Shown piece by piece: positions 1 to 10,090 of a stretch of 64,000 nt of DNA (positions within the stretch are counted from its first letter, which is position 1; every line of letters starts with the position of its first letter). The DNA lies in contig NZ_JAHKPK010000025.1 in assembly GCF_018860665.1 (NCBI RefSeq), positions 38,279 through 102,278 of the forward strand. The letters run 5' to 3'. Made by a program: the position numbers and the translations under genes. This DNA comes from Pacificibacter marinus. Lineage in GTDB: Bacteria > Pseudomonadota > Alphaproteobacteria > Rhodobacterales > Rhodobacteraceae. A model generated the notes under the pieces. That model did no database searches and was not told where the DNA came from. It saw only the letters and a program-made list of their open reading frames with translations.

Positions 1-253
<253 letters not shown>

Positions 254-379
254 CTAAACTACTTTAAAAATTCGGGCAACGGCCCTTGTGTCCATGTGCA
301 CGAAAGGCCGCATCCCGCCTGACGCATAGCTCAGACGGGAAACGCATAGATAGCGAGAAAAGTGCTTGTTTTCAGAAGA

Positions 380-985
380 TTAAGCAGCAACAGACGTGAG
401 GGTTTCCAACGCAAAACGGTATCCACCTTTAGCCAAGAACGCTTCTTCGGCTGAGTTTGTCGCCCGAACCAGTGCTTCATTACGGTAAGGAAAGCGGCCA
501 AATTCGCGAATAATGTTACGATGCGCTTGTGCGTGACGCATGTTATCGTCAGAGGCATTCATGCGCTCTTTGAACAGACAAACGTTGCGTTCTTGATCGG
601 TCAGACATTCAGAATGCATCAAAGGCATATAGAAAAATTGACGCGCAGGTGCATCGATTTTCAGATCCCACCCCTTGGAAATCGCGGCCTTGGCTGCGGC
701 CAAGGCGATACGATCAGAAGCAAAACTTTTGCCATCCCCCCGAAACATATTGCGTGGCATTTGATCGTTGAGAATGATGTAGGCCAAGGCGCCAGAGGCA
801 TGGGTCAACCACAAAGAATAAGCGCCCTCTTGTGCGTTTTCCCAAGCTGGCAAAAACCGCTCGCGGATTTTCGCATCCAAGGCGTCATTCGCCACATACC
901 AATCTTTGGGCGTGAGTTCATCAAGCCAAAAAGACAAGACATCATCAGGCGTGATGTTCAATTGCAGCGACGGGATATGGGCCAT
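380..985 (-). CDS. DUF924 family protein
   Basis: A 201-residue soluble protein with no signal peptide, recognised as DUF924 from features such as LSFWLDEL near the N-terminus, a central LNDQMPRNMFRG segment, and the FFYMPLMHSE and FGRFPYRN motifs. These alpha-helical, TPR-like proteins are widespread in proteobacteria and have no established function. The gene stands alone; 131 bp separate it from the MFS gene upstream. Confidence 0.85.
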   Translation of the reverse strand: MAHIPSLQLNITPDDVLSFWLDELTPKDWYVANDALDAKIRERFLPAWENAQEGAYSLWLTHASGALAYIILNDQMPRNMFRGDGKSFASDRIALAAAKAAISKGWDLKIDAPARQFFYMPLMHSECLTDQERNVCLFKERMNASDDNMRHAQAHRNIIREFGRFPYRNEALVRATNSAEEAFLAKGGYRFALETLTSVAA

Positions 986-1116
986 GTGGTCTCTCCGTAA
1001 TGGCTTGGCTGTTACATAAAACCGTTACAATATCATCAAAGCGAGGCAAGAAGATCGCGCTAACATAAACGCCATACTTTAAAATGTTGCGCATTTGAGA
1101 CAGTCGACATCTGCAT

Positions 1117-2394
1117 TCAAAGTGCCGCAGCTTGGCTCTCGGCCTCTTCCGCATCATCCTCTGCCTGCTCGATCGCCCATTCCTGTGCAACCTCAGAGGC
1201 CACGGGTGTGGTCGAGGGCATAACCGCGACATAGGCGGCGGTATCTTCCACAGGGATCGCAGCACGACGTGTCATGCGCCACGCAGCATAACCAGCGATA
1301 GACAACATCAAAATCGCCTGCAAAAGCCAGTATCCAGACGGGCCAACAGTCGACATAAGCCAACCGGCAATCATAGGACCGCCCACGGCCCCAACACCGT
1401 TGATGAAAATCAATCCACCAGAAGATCCCGCCATGTCATCAGGGTCGAGATAATCATTCGTATGCGCAATCAACAAAGAATAGAGCGGCGAGGCCATGCC
1501 GCCAGCAAGAAGCGCCACACCAATAGCGATGTAAAGTTGCGCGCCCATAAGACTGCCCGCCAGACAGGCGACACCACCCACGCCGGCGGCGCCCAAAATC
1601 ACCAAGCGACGGTCCAAACGGTCCGAAATCCAGCCAATCGGCAACTGACAAACAAGCGCACCGATGAAAATCGATGCGAGGAATGTCGACACTTCGGGCA
1701 AGGTAAACCCAGCTTGGGTGGCATAGACAGAGCCCATGCCAAGCTGCGCACCAAAGACGCCTCCCATCAAAAACATGCCGACACAGCCCAAGGGCGACAC
1801 GTCGAACAACCGACGCAGGGTCATCGGTTTTGAAGTCTCAAACGGCGGCGTGGGCGACACTGACAGCAAAATGGGCGCGAAAGAAATCGAAACCAACACA
1901 GACGGTATGATGAACAGAATATAGCCAGAGGGGTCGCCAACGGATAAAATGCCTTGGGCGATCACCATGCCAATCGTTTGCACGATCATATAGGCCGACA
2001 GAGTTTTGCCGCGCATGTCATTGGTGGTGGAATTGTTGAGCCAGCTTTCGGCGGTGACGTAAACACCTGAGAAACAAAATCCCAAGACGATGCGCAAAAT
2101 GGTCCACACGATTGGGTCTGTCAGCGTCGGAAAAATGATCAAGGCGGCCGAAATAAACGATCCCAACGCGGCGAAGACCCGAACGTGTCCGACGCGACGG
2201 ATCAGGTGCGGAGTGATCTGCGACCCGCCTAAAAACCCAAGAAAATAGCCGGACATCACGACAGACAATGAAAAAGTGGAAAACCCTTCCAAACCGCCAC
2301 GCACGCCAAGAACCGATCCTTGAAGACCGTTGCCGATCATCAAAAGCAGCATGCCGAGCAATAAAGCTGAGGAAGACGCGAGAACCTGACGCAT
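1117..2394 (-). CDS. MFS transporter (YcaD-like family)
   Basis: A 425-residue integral membrane protein with about twelve hydrophobic segments and the cytoplasmic-loop motifs of the major facilitator superfamily: GGSQITPHLIRRVGHVR after TM2 and GWISDRLDRR in the second half. It resembles the YcaD-like branch of drug/sugar MFS exporters common in Rhodobacterales. The last roughly 35 residues are acidic and alanine-rich and are probably a cytoplasmic tail. The substrate cannot be predicted, and no regulator is adjacent. Confidence 0.85.
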   Translation of the reverse strand: MRQVLASSSALLLGMLLLMIGNGLQGSVLGVRGGLEGFSTFSLSVVMSGYFLGFLGGSQITPHLIRRVGHVRVFAALGSFISAALIIFPTLTDPIVWTILRIVLGFCFSGVYVTAESWLNNSTTNDMRGKTLSAYMIVQTIGMVIAQGILSVGDPSGYILFIIPSVLVSISFAPILLSVSPTPPFETSKPMTLRRLFDVSPLGCVGMFLMGGVFGAQLGMGSVYATQAGFTLPEVSTFLASIFIGALVCQLPIGWISDRLDRRLVILGAAGVGGVACLAGSLMGAQLYIAIGVALLAGGMASPLYSLLIAHTNDYLDPDDMAGSSGGLIFINGVGAVGGPMIAGWLMSTVGPSGYWLLQAILMLSIAGYAAWRMTRRAAIPVEDTAAYVAVMPSTTPVASEVAQEWAIEQAEDDAEEAESQAAAL

Positions 2395-2562
2395 AAAGTC
2401 ACCTTGAACACTAAAATTTAAGGGTGCCCATTTTGACGTTTGGACGGTTGAACGCCACTGCTATCAAAGGCGAATGAACTAAGAAAGAAGATTATTTACG
2501 ACATGCAAAAACGTCGCATTTGTTTCCATTGAAATTCAACCAAAGCAAGCTTGAGCCAAGTC

Positions 2563-3021
2563 TCAAAGCTCTTTGACAAAAAACACCCGACTGAACCCCT
2601 TTTCACTGCGACGGTCGATTTCGCGGTATCCAAGGTGGGGGTAGAGCGACAGATTTTCGGTCATTTTTTCATTTGTATACAGGCGCACCGCAGTCAAGCT
2701 GGACTGTTTTGCCATGCGCTCGCAAAGCCCTATCAAACACTTGCCAATGCCCTGCCCTTTGGCGGCGCTGCGCACAGCCACATTTTCCAACATCATATCT
2801 GCCCCAACGGGATAGAACACGACAAACCCAAGCACGCCTGACTGCGCATCCGTGGCGACATGAACATGACCCGCAGCAATATGACCCGCATAATCCGCCG
2901 TCATAGGCGCGGGTTTGCGCCCGACCACCGCCACATATTGCGCGTAGGCCTCATGGGCACAGGCCCGTACGGCCTCTACATCTGCGTCTTGCGCAGGTCG
3001 AATATTGATAGCATCATTCAT
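2563..3021 (-). CDS. GNAT family N-acetyltransferase
   Basis: A 152-residue single-domain acetyltransferase. The acetyl-CoA-binding motif A is visible as VRSAAKGQGIGKCLI, preceded by the beta-strand LENVAV. Its ATG overlaps the stop of the upstream LysE gene by 4 bp (ATGA), so the two are translationally coupled. Pairing with an amino-acid exporter suggests a small amine or amino-acid-like substrate, but that is inference only. Confidence 0.85.
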   Translation of the reverse strand: MNDAINIRPAQDADVEAVRACAHEAYAQYVAVVGRKPAPMTADYAGHIAAGHVHVATDAQSGVLGFVVFYPVGADMMLENVAVRSAAKGQGIGKCLIGLCERMAKQSSLTAVRLYTNEKMTENLSLYPHLGYREIDRRSEKGFSRVFFVKEL

Positions 3022-3650
3022 GGCCGTGAGGGAGAGGGGCTAACAAGCAGCAAAAGGCCAAACAGCCCCATTGTCAGCCCTGATGCGCGTTGCATTAACG
3101 GTAGTTTTCCCGCAGCAAATTTCGACGCGAACCGACCGATCAGCGCATAAATGCAAATCGCGATGGCTTCCATCCCAATGAAAGCCGCGCCAAGCATCGC
3201 ATAGCTTTGCCAATATGCGTCAACGACAACAAATTGCGGAAAGAACGCGGCAAATATCAGTATGGCTTTCGGGTTGCTCAAGGCGACAACTGCCTCAGAT
3301 CTAAACGCGCGGCGCAGGGTCAATTGACGACCATCGGTAACGCCCAATTCAATCGAGGTAGAACTGCGCCACAAAGAGACCCCCAGCCAAATCAAGTAAG
3401 CCGCGCCAATCACCTTAACGATGGTGAACACCAATGCAGATGTTGTCAGCACAAACCCCAACCCCAGCGCGCTCACTGCAATCATCGGTACGAATATGAT
3501 CAGTCGCCCCAATGCAGCACATTGTGAAAAGCCCACCCCGCCCCGCGCCCCATGCATCAAGGCCAAAAGGTTGTTCGGACCAAACGCAAGATTAAGGGCG
3601 AAACACGCTGGTAAGAAGATGATCCAATCGATCATGAAAGAATACTCCAA
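3018..3650 (-). CDS. LysE/RhtB family amino-acid exporter
   Basis: A 210-residue inner-membrane protein with about six hydrophobic segments. The family signature near the N-terminus is FGPNNLLALMHGARGG, followed by the PKAILIFAAFFPQFV segment typical of LysE/RhtB exporters. It is the first gene of a two-gene unit with the overlapping GNAT gene. The exported substrate (amino acid or related metabolite) cannot be deduced. Confidence 0.87.
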   Translation of the reverse strand: MEYSFMIDWIIFLPACFALNLAFGPNNLLALMHGARGGVGFSQCAALGRLIIFVPMIAVSALGLGFVLTTSALVFTIVKVIGAAYLIWLGVSLWRSSTSIELGVTDGRQLTLRRAFRSEAVVALSNPKAILIFAAFFPQFVVVDAYWQSYAMLGAAFIGMEAIAICIYALIGRFASKFAAGKLPLMQRASGLTMGLFGLLLLVSPSPSRP

Positions 3651-3735
3651 AGATGTGAAAATGCGCGAGGTCAGTTTTGCCCAACTGTGCTCAAATCACA
3701 AGTTGGGGCCACATATCACTGAATACGGTCACGCG

Positions 3736-4803
3736 TCACATGCTAGCATGCGGCAACAACAAGGACGCGTCCCCATATGAAAAAAACCGATACTCATGCT
3801 CAATCGCATGGGCGTAAACTTCGCGGATACGATCATACCCCATCACAGCAGAGACCAGCATCATCAAAGTCGATTTGGGCAGATGAAAATTGGTCATCAA
3901 CGCATCAGCCACATGAAATGTGAACCCAGGGCGGATAAAAATATCTGTGTCAGACACGAAAGGCGCGATTTGGCCTGTGTCGCGCGCAGCACTTTCAATC
4001 AATCGCAACGCTGTGGTGCCCACGGGGATCACGCGGCCCCCAGCGGCTTTGGTGGCGACGATTTCTCTCACAGCTTTGGGGGACACCTCGCCCCATTCCG
4101 CGTGCATTTTGTGATCGTCTACGTTGTCGACTTTCACTGGCAAAAACGTGCCCGCGCCCACGTGCAGGGTCACATATGTGATGTCGACCCCTTTGGCTTT
4201 GAGCGCCTCCAACAAGGGCGCGTCAAAATGCAGCGAGGCCGTGGGGGCCGCAACCGCGCCAAGCGTTTTGGCCCAGACTGTCTGATAATCTTCTTTGTCC
4301 TGCGCATCGGCTTTGCGCAGGGCCTCGATATAGGGGGGCAATGGCATGGCCCCTGCCGCGTTCAAGGCCGCGTCAAAATCATCGCCCGTCAGGTTGAACG
4401 TGAGATAGGCTGCGCCATCTTCTTTGCTGTTCAAAGTGGCGCTTAGGTCTTCGGAGAACCGCACGACCTCACCCTCTTTCACCTTTTTCAACGGCTTCAC
4501 AAGCGCGCGCCATTGGCCGGCTGTGGCTTGCGGCTCCAACAAGGTCACTTCGACACGAGCTTCTTGATACCCCTGGGCCGTATCGCGCCCACGCTGACCT
4601 GTCAGACGCGCAGGCAATACCTTGGTATCGTTCAACACCAAGCGGTCACCGGCTTGGAACCAATCGACCAGATCATAAACATGCGCATCATGAATCTGCG
4701 TGGGGGTCGCCACCAAAAGGCGCGCAGAAGAGCGCGGTTTAGCTGGACGCGTGGCAATCAAGCTTTGCGGCAGTTCGAAATCAAAATCAGAGAGCTTCAT
4801 CAA
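3736..4803 (-). CDS. queA: S-adenosylmethionine:tRNA ribosyltransferase-isomerase QueA
   Basis: A 355-residue enzyme of queuosine biosynthesis. It transfers and isomerises the ribosyl group of SAM onto the 7-aminomethyl-7-deazaguanine of tRNA to give epoxyqueuosine. The family motifs are clear: [20 protein letters not shown] at the N-terminus, [25 protein letters not shown], and [16 protein letters not shown] near the C-terminus. Length is normal. It lies 48 bp downstream of the AsmA-like gene on the same strand, and a 14-bp tandem repeat fills that gap. No tgt gene is nearby. Confidence 0.96.
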   Translation of the reverse strand: MMKLSDFDFELPQSLIATRPAKPRSSARLLVATPTQIHDAHVYDLVDWFQAGDRLVLNDTKVLPARLTGQRGRDTAQGYQEARVEVTLLEPQATAGQWRALVKPLKKVKEGEVVRFSEDLSATLNSKEDGAAYLTFNLTGDDFDAALNAAGAMPLPPYIEALRKADAQDKEDYQTVWAKTLGAVAAPTASLHFDAPLLEALKAKGVDITYVTLHVGAGTFLPVKVDNVDDHKMHAEWGEVSPKAVREIVATKAAGGRVIPVGTTALRLIESAARDTGQIAPFVSDTDIFIRPGFTFHVADALMTNFHLPKSTLMMLVSAVMGYDRIREVYAHAIEHEYRFFSYGDASLLLPHASM

Positions 4804-4812
4804 GATACCTTT

Positions 4813-4854
4813 GTCATTCTGCGTCAGTCATTCTGCGTCAGTCGTCCTGCGTTA
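4813..4854. repeat. 14-bp tandem repeat, three units, reaching into a stop codon
   Basis: GTCATTCTGCGTCA occurs at 4813-4826 and again at 4827-4840. A third, diverged unit (GTCGTCCTGCGTTA, 11 of 14 identical) occupies 4841-4854. The last three bases of the third unit are the reverse complement of the TAA stop of the AsmA-like gene, so the array begins exactly at that stop and fills most of the spacer before queA. Confidence 0.85.
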
Positions 4855-7800
4855 ATTGGCGGGTGCCGTCGGCGTTTGTTTCCGAAAAATACTGCGCAAA
4901 GCCCCCGGTGTCAGAATGGACAGCGGATTAACCCCTACGCTGGGATTGTCAATCGCGCCCTTGAGGGTGAAGTTAAAGCCGAAAAGCCCCTCGCCTTTGC
5001 GCGCGAACACTTGGCCGATCCCGTTCAAGAAATAGATCGGCGAAATCACCCCTTGGAGATCGATCTGCTTGGCGCTCAAGTCATAAATGCCTTCGCCGGT
5101 GATCCCCAAAGATGGGCCTTCCGCGCTTGATGTGCCGATGGTGATATAATTGGGTTGAATGATGAAATCACTGCGGATGTCACTAAAGGCAATGCCCGGC
5201 CCATTCATTTGATCCAGCAGTCCAACGACAGAGACCAGCGACAACAGTTGCGCCAATTCAGGTGCAGACAGGACCCGTATATCCGTGATCCGCAGACTTC
5301 CGTCATAGCTGCTTTCTGCGCGCTTTGATGTCAGCGTCAGCGCCAAAGTTCCGCCTGCAGCCTCTTCCAACAGACCGGCAGCCATCACGGTTTTACCCGC
5401 ATCCTCTGCCTTCACAGAAATCGTCGGACCAAATTGACCGGGGCTTATGGTGCCTGTGATCGGCGCTTGACCGTTCAACCGCCCTGCAAACTGCCCAGAT
5501 AGCCCGTTATCTTGTGTCAGCTGCGCCGTGACGCCGTTCAAAGACAAATTATCTGTCACCTTCAAGCGATCCAAAACCATATCGATGGGACCAGAACGCG
5601 ACGCACTGCCCGCACTGCCGCCCGTGCCAAAGGGCGATTTTGACAGATCCAACAAGCCACCACCCAGCCTTACAGCAACGGCACGCCCTTTGCCGCGCCC
5701 GATCAAGGTCGCCGAACTGTCCAGCCATGCCCCCACTTTCAATGTGTCGAACCGCAAGCGATCCAAGCCGCCGTTCGCGTCAAGCGTCACAGAGCCGCCC
5801 GTCGCCGTCAGCCCCGGCGCTTCGATGGACAATGACGTCACCTTGGGCAGATCGCCAGAGGTGCCCGTGACTTTGAATGCGCCGCTGCGGGATTGCGGTT
5901 TTGAAAACCCGATGGCCGGCACCGAGAGGCCAAGCCCCTCCATCCCTGAGGTAATGCCAAAGCTCGGTTCTTGGCCCGCGCGCAACGCAACGGTCAAATC
6001 GCCTTGGGCACTGCCCGATATGGTGTTGGCTGGCAGATTGATATCAAAAGCATCAAGCAGCGCCTGATTGATTGTCACAGAGCCTGAAATGTCAGATTTA
6101 CCACGATTTTCGGGACCAAAACCTTTGCGCCACACGGCGACGGCCCGCGCATCAGACACCTCGACCGGTCCAGACAGACTTAATCCAGCGGGCGTCAACG
6201 CCAAAGCCATACGGGAGGCGCGCAGCTCTTTGCCCGCCATCAACTGCGTAGACGAGGCCTCGGTGATATCGCCAGTGATGTTGAAATCCACATCTTCCAT
6301 CAGGATATTTTTAATCAAAGGCACCGTGAGTTGCCCCGTTAAAGCCGCCTGCCCTTGGGCCACATCCGCACCAAAATCAGCATCTTTGAGCACGTCAAAA
6401 GGTTTGAGCGCCATGACCGCCACAGCCGCTTCAATCTGCGATGAGGTTTTCAGCTGGGCCGTCAAGACGGCAGGTTTGACATCCAACTGCGGGATACGCA
6501 AAACCGTACCAGCCACATCAATATCGCCGCCCGATGGCGCAGCAATAGCCCCTTCTTGCACGACGATCGTCAACGCATTGCCAGATATCGTCCCGTAACC
6601 AGCGCCCGCTGTGACAGACGGCAAAGCCTTCATAAACCGAACATCTGCCTCTTCAAACGACCAACCCAAATAGGTTTGCGGCGCGCTGGCACCGGGCGCC
6701 AAACGAAATGACATCGCGATGTCTTTATACGTCGCGGAGCCGATATTTTCGACAATCCATTCGCGGGTTTTGGGCACGACCGCGTCAGGCCAAAACGACA
6801 TCAACTCTGAGGCTTGTAAAGGGTCTGTTTCGGCATCCAAGGCCAAGCTCCACCCGTCAGGCGTTGCATGGGCAGCGCCTTTTGCACGCAACCACAGATC
6901 ACCGTGTTTCAGCGCCAGTTGCCCCAAAGTCACCGAGAATGGCTCAAGCGTCAGTTGCAGATCCACCTGCCCCGCGTCAAACGTCAATGGCTGCTCGAAC
7001 ACGCCACGCGGATCGGCGGTCAATTGATCAATATAGAATTGACCTAAAAACTTTGAAGGAAAATTGCCGTCGAAATCGCGCAAAAGCATATGGCCATTGC
7101 CTGCGATTGCAAAGGCTTCGGAGCGCATTGACAATTCGGCGAACGACAGGCGTTCCGTCGCGGGATCGTAATCAAAATATCCACGTGCGCCCGCAAAACT
7201 CAACGGTTTAGCCCCGCCCCCTGCTACCAGTTGACCAGAGCCGATTTCCAATGTGCCTGAATAGCTCGACAGCAATCCATCAGGAGTGACCTGCGCACGC
7301 ATCGCCGCCGAAATCGGCGCATCCAGCACTGATAAAAAGGACAACGCAGGGCTTTGCTGCGCCAAGTCCAAAGCGGGTATATTGTCGATATTCAACCCGA
7401 TGACCGTGGCCAATGATCCCTTGCGTGTGGCAAAGCTCATTTGCAGACGCGCCAAGTCTTCTGTGCCGTTGAACACATCAAAAGCCATTGATATATCTAT
7501 ATTATCGTCGGAATTCGTTAGGGTCAGAACCGCATCCGTCGCCTGCCAAATACGGTTTGATCGCGCGTCTTCCAAGATGACTGTCAATCCGCTGACATCC
7601 ACCGTTTGCACATCAACCAAAGGCTCGGATGTAAACGCTGCGTCGATGGCTTTGAGAACCTCTTCGGCAGAGCCAACAGTGCCGCTTGCCCCGCCAAAAT
7701 CTAGGGCAAAACTGCCATCCACGCCGCGCCGCACAACGATTTGCGCGCTGGTCAGACGCAAGGCGCGCGGCGTCATTTGACCGCTTTTTATTTGCCCCAT

Positions 7801-8313
7801 TGAAAACTGCGCGTGAAGTTCGCTCAACCGTGCGATTTCGGACCCCGTGGGATCAATGATCCCCACGTTACGAGCGCGAATTTGAGGGATGAAATGTTTA
7901 TCAACAGTGACAACAACTTGCCCGACCGAGATTTTTGTGTCGCCCAAATCATTATTCATTCGGGTTTCTATATGCTTGGTCAGCGTGGCGGGTAAAACAA
8001 CGTCCTGCCCCGTCAACGCCAAAACGCCCAAGCCCGCCAAAAGCCCCAAAAACAACAGCATCGAACAGAACCACAGCCCGAAATGGTGCACATGGTGGCG
8101 TTTTTTATGAGGCCGCACGCCCCATATTTTGCTGCATTTAGTGTTTTCTTCTGACGTCGTGTCCGTACTCGACACCGTGTCCGTACTCTCTGTGTCTGGC
8201 GCATCCTGAGCGTCCAAGGTTTTTACAGATGTATCGCCCGCCTCATCCTGTGTCGCGACAGAGGTTTGCGCGCTGTCCTTTTGGGACGGATCAAGGTCAG
8301 GCGTGTCGCTCAT
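4852..8313 (-). CDS. AsmA/YhdP-like envelope protein (DUF3971 type)
   Basis: A 1153-residue protein. The first roughly 75 residues are acidic and Ser/Thr-rich and contain a near-repeat TDTVSSTDT. One membrane anchor follows (LLFLGLLAGLGVLALTG), and then about 1050 residues of periplasmic, beta-rich sequence. The AsmA-like C-terminal region is recognisable (IRVLSAPELAQLLSLVSVVG, then GPGIAFSDIRSDF). Relatives YhdP and TamB form long hydrophobic grooves that carry phospholipids between the membranes; that role is inferred by family. It precedes queA on the same strand. A direct repeat in the DNA (GTGTCCGTACTC twice near 8160-8190) underlies the repetitive N-terminus. Confidence 0.85.
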   Translation of the reverse strand: MSDTPDLDPSQKDSAQTSVATQDEAGDTSVKTLDAQDAPDTESTDTVSSTDTTSEENTKCSKIWGVRPHKKRHHVHHFGLWFCSMLLFLGLLAGLGVLALTGQDVVLPATLTKHIETRMNNDLGDTKISVGQVVVTVDKHFIPQIRARNVGIIDPTGSEIARLSELHAQFSMGQIKSGQMTPRALRLTSAQIVVRRGVDGSFALDFGGASGTVGSAEEVLKAIDAAFTSEPLVDVQTVDVSGLTVILEDARSNRIWQATDAVLTLTNSDDNIDISMAFDVFNGTEDLARLQMSFATRKGSLATVIGLNIDNIPALDLAQQSPALSFLSVLDAPISAAMRAQVTPDGLLSSYSGTLEIGSGQLVAGGGAKPLSFAGARGYFDYDPATERLSFAELSMRSEAFAIAGNGHMLLRDFDGNFPSKFLGQFYIDQLTADPRGVFEQPLTFDAGQVDLQLTLEPFSVTLGQLALKHGDLWLRAKGAAHATPDGWSLALDAETDPLQASELMSFWPDAVVPKTREWIVENIGSATYKDIAMSFRLAPGASAPQTYLGWSFEEADVRFMKALPSVTAGAGYGTISGNALTIVVQEGAIAAPSGGDIDVAGTVLRIPQLDVKPAVLTAQLKTSSQIEAAVAVMALKPFDVLKDADFGADVAQGQAALTGQLTVPLIKNILMEDVDFNITGDITEASSTQLMAGKELRASRMALALTPAGLSLSGPVEVSDARAVAVWRKGFGPENRGKSDISGSVTINQALLDAFDINLPANTISGSAQGDLTVALRAGQEPSFGITSGMEGLGLSVPAIGFSKPQSRSGAFKVTGTSGDLPKVTSLSIEAPGLTATGGSVTLDANGGLDRLRFDTLKVGAWLDSSATLIGRGKGRAVAVRLGGGLLDLSKSPFGTGGSAGSASRSGPIDMVLDRLKVTDNLSLNGVTAQLTQDNGLSGQFAGRLNGQAPITGTISPGQFGPTISVKAEDAGKTVMAAGLLEEAAGGTLALTLTSKRAESSYDGSLRITDIRVLSAPELAQLLSLVSVVGLLDQMNGPGIAFSDIRSDFIIQPNYITIGTSSAEGPSLGITGEGIYDLSAKQIDLQGVISPIYFLNGIGQVFARKGEGLFGFNFTLKGAIDNPSVGVNPLSILTPGALRSIFRKQTPTAPAN

Positions 8314-8499
8314 GGCGTGTTTGGGACTCTCAAAAATGGGATCTGCTCAAATCACATGGCAGACCTTTGGTTGATCTTGGCGTATTCCGGCTTAAAACTG
8401 AACCCCAATCAGATGCAATGGTCAAAGCGGTCCTTTTCAGCGACAAGGGCGTAAATTGGCAGACGCATCGCAACGCTTTTACGCTTAAGGACTGAAAAT

Positions 8500-8958
8500 A
8501 TGCTTGATATTGGAACCCTCGCCCCTGATTTTTCATTGCCCCGTGACGGAGGCACCAATTTGTCACGCGCTGATTTGATGGGGCGCAAGGCGGTTTTGTA
8601 TTTCTATCCAAAAGACAACACGCCCGGATGTACCACCGAGGCGCTGGATTTCACCGCCTTAAAGGCAGAATTCGATGCGGCAAACACTGTGGTGATTGGC
8701 ATCTCGAAAGACAGCGTCAAAAAACACGATAACTTTTGCGCCAAGCACGATCTGGGCATCCCCCTATTGTCTGACGCCGATGGCACGATGTGCGAAGATT
8801 ATGGGGTTTGGCAGGAAAAATCCATGTATGGCAAGACGTTTATGGGTATTGTGAGATCAACTTATCTTATTGATGAAGCAGGAAAAATTATGCACGTTTG
8901 GCCCAAAGTCAAAGTCAAAGGGCACGCCGCAGAGGTTCTTGAGGCCGCGCAGTCATGA
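8500..8958 (+). CDS. bcp: Bcp-type thiol peroxidase (peroxiredoxin)
   Basis: A 152-residue thiol peroxidase that reduces hydroperoxides with thioredoxin. The peroxidatic cysteine is in YPKDNTPGCTTEALDF. The resolving cysteine found five residues later in E. coli Bcp is absent here (TTEALD). Two later cysteines (HDNFCAKHD and GTMCEDYG) could serve instead, or the enzyme may be of the 1-Cys type. The stop overlaps the next ATG by 4 bp, coupling it to a ferritin-like protein, which suggests a joint role in oxidative or iron stress. Confidence 0.93.
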   Translation: MLDIGTLAPDFSLPRDGGTNLSRADLMGRKAVLYFYPKDNTPGCTTEALDFTALKAEFDAANTVVIGISKDSVKKHDNFCAKHDLGIPLLSDADGTMCEDYGVWQEKSMYGKTFMGIVRSTYLIDEAGKIMHVWPKVKVKGHAAEVLEAAQS

Positions 8959-9782
8959 ATGAGAATACGACCCCTGATATGACACTGACGCAGATGGCAG
9001 ATGCAGTGCTGCGCACGGCCGACGGGCGCGCAAAAACTGCATTGTCCCATCGCTATGCCGCTTTGTGGCGCGCCAGCCGCGAGGATGGCGCCACACCCAT
9101 TGAAATCGGAACCATCAGCCCCCCTGACGTTCCTGCGCGCCCCGATAGGCCTGAATTGCTATCCCCCAGAGATGTGCCCAAACGCAAACCTGGCACGCCA
9201 GAGGGACGCATCGCAATGCTGCACGCGATTGCCCATATCGAATTGAACGCCGTCGATTTGCATTGGGACTTGATCGCGCGGTTTTCACATGTGCCATTTC
9301 CGATTGGGTTCTATGACGACTGGGTGCGCGCGGCAGATGAGGAATCAAAACACTTCAATTTGTTATGTGATCGACTTGAAGCCTTTGACAGTTTCTATGG
9401 CGCCTTGCCCGCGCATGCTGGTATGTGGCAGGCCGCAGAGGAAACCGCTGATGATTTGATGGGACGATTGGCCGTGGTGCCAATGGTTTTAGAGGCCCGC
9501 GGTTTAGATGTGACACCGGGCATGATTAAATTGTTCCAACAGGCCAAAGACAAAGACACCGTGGCGGCGCTCGATGTGATCTATGCCGAGGAAGTGGGTC
9601 ATGTGTCTTACGGCTCAAAATGGTTCCATTTTCTATGTGGCCGCGACAATGTAGACCCCAAACCCTTGTTTCACACATTGGTGCGCAAATATTTTCATGG
9701 CGCGTTGAAACCGCCTTTTAACGATGAAAAGCGCGCCGAAGCAGGTATTCCGCCAGACTTTTATTGGCCTTTGATCAGCTAA
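8955..9782 (+). CDS. DUF455 ferritin-like protein
   Basis: A 275-residue soluble protein of the DUF455 ferritin-like family. Four helices carry candidate iron ligands: AIAHIELNAVDL, AADEESKHFNLL, VLEARGLDVTPG and YAEEVGHVSYG. Glu and His in such positions make a di-iron site in ferritin-like proteins. The reaction is unknown. It overlaps bcp by 4 bp. Confidence 0.88.
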   Translation: MNENTTPDMTLTQMADAVLRTADGRAKTALSHRYAALWRASREDGATPIEIGTISPPDVPARPDRPELLSPRDVPKRKPGTPEGRIAMLHAIAHIELNAVDLHWDLIARFSHVPFPIGFYDDWVRAADEESKHFNLLCDRLEAFDSFYGALPAHAGMWQAAEETADDLMGRLAVVPMVLEARGLDVTPGMIKLFQQAKDKDTVAALDVIYAEEVGHVSYGSKWFHFLCGRDNVDPKPLFHTLVRKYFHGALKPPFNDEKRAEAGIPPDFYWPLIS

Positions 9783-9971
9783 TTCACACAATCAACGTTT
9801 GAGCGTCGCAAGGTATGGAATACCATATGTTGCGGCGCAATCTGTTCGGGGCGCAACTTAAACTCGTTTTCATCACAAGTTTACAAAATGCATGGCCAAA
9901 ACTGGCCTGCGAATTAGGCAAAAAACCGCCAATAAACAGACATTTCGCAACAGACCTTCATCAAAACGGGC

Positions 9972-10000
9972 AAAAGGATTGCCGATAGAGGAATCCTTTT
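9972..10000. terminator. Possible hairpin terminator
   Basis: AAAAGGATT (9972-9980) and AATCCTTTT (9992-10000) form a perfect 9-bp stem with an 11-nt loop ending in four Ts. It lies about 190 bp after the DUF455 gene and 90 bp before the M23 peptidase gene. The stem is AT-rich, so termination strength is doubtful. The rest of 9783-10060 shows only short inverted repeats, such as GGTATGGAATACC near 9811. Confidence 0.4.
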
Positions 10001-10090
10001 GTAACACAGTGCCAACCGCTGTGGACTGGCTCGTGACCGTTCGCATAGAAAGCGGATGAAATGGGATGTGAGGACGGTTTTTTGACCAAT

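Noticed and set aside
295-340. Terminator between the DUF924 and lpdA genes
   Set aside because: CCCGCCTGA and TCAGACGGG pair with one mismatch, but no T run follows on the minus strand.
3796-4446. 216-residue plus-strand frame opposite queA
   Set aside because: Antisense shadow of queA; composition is that of a reversed GC-rich gene, with no family resemblance and no ribosome binding site.
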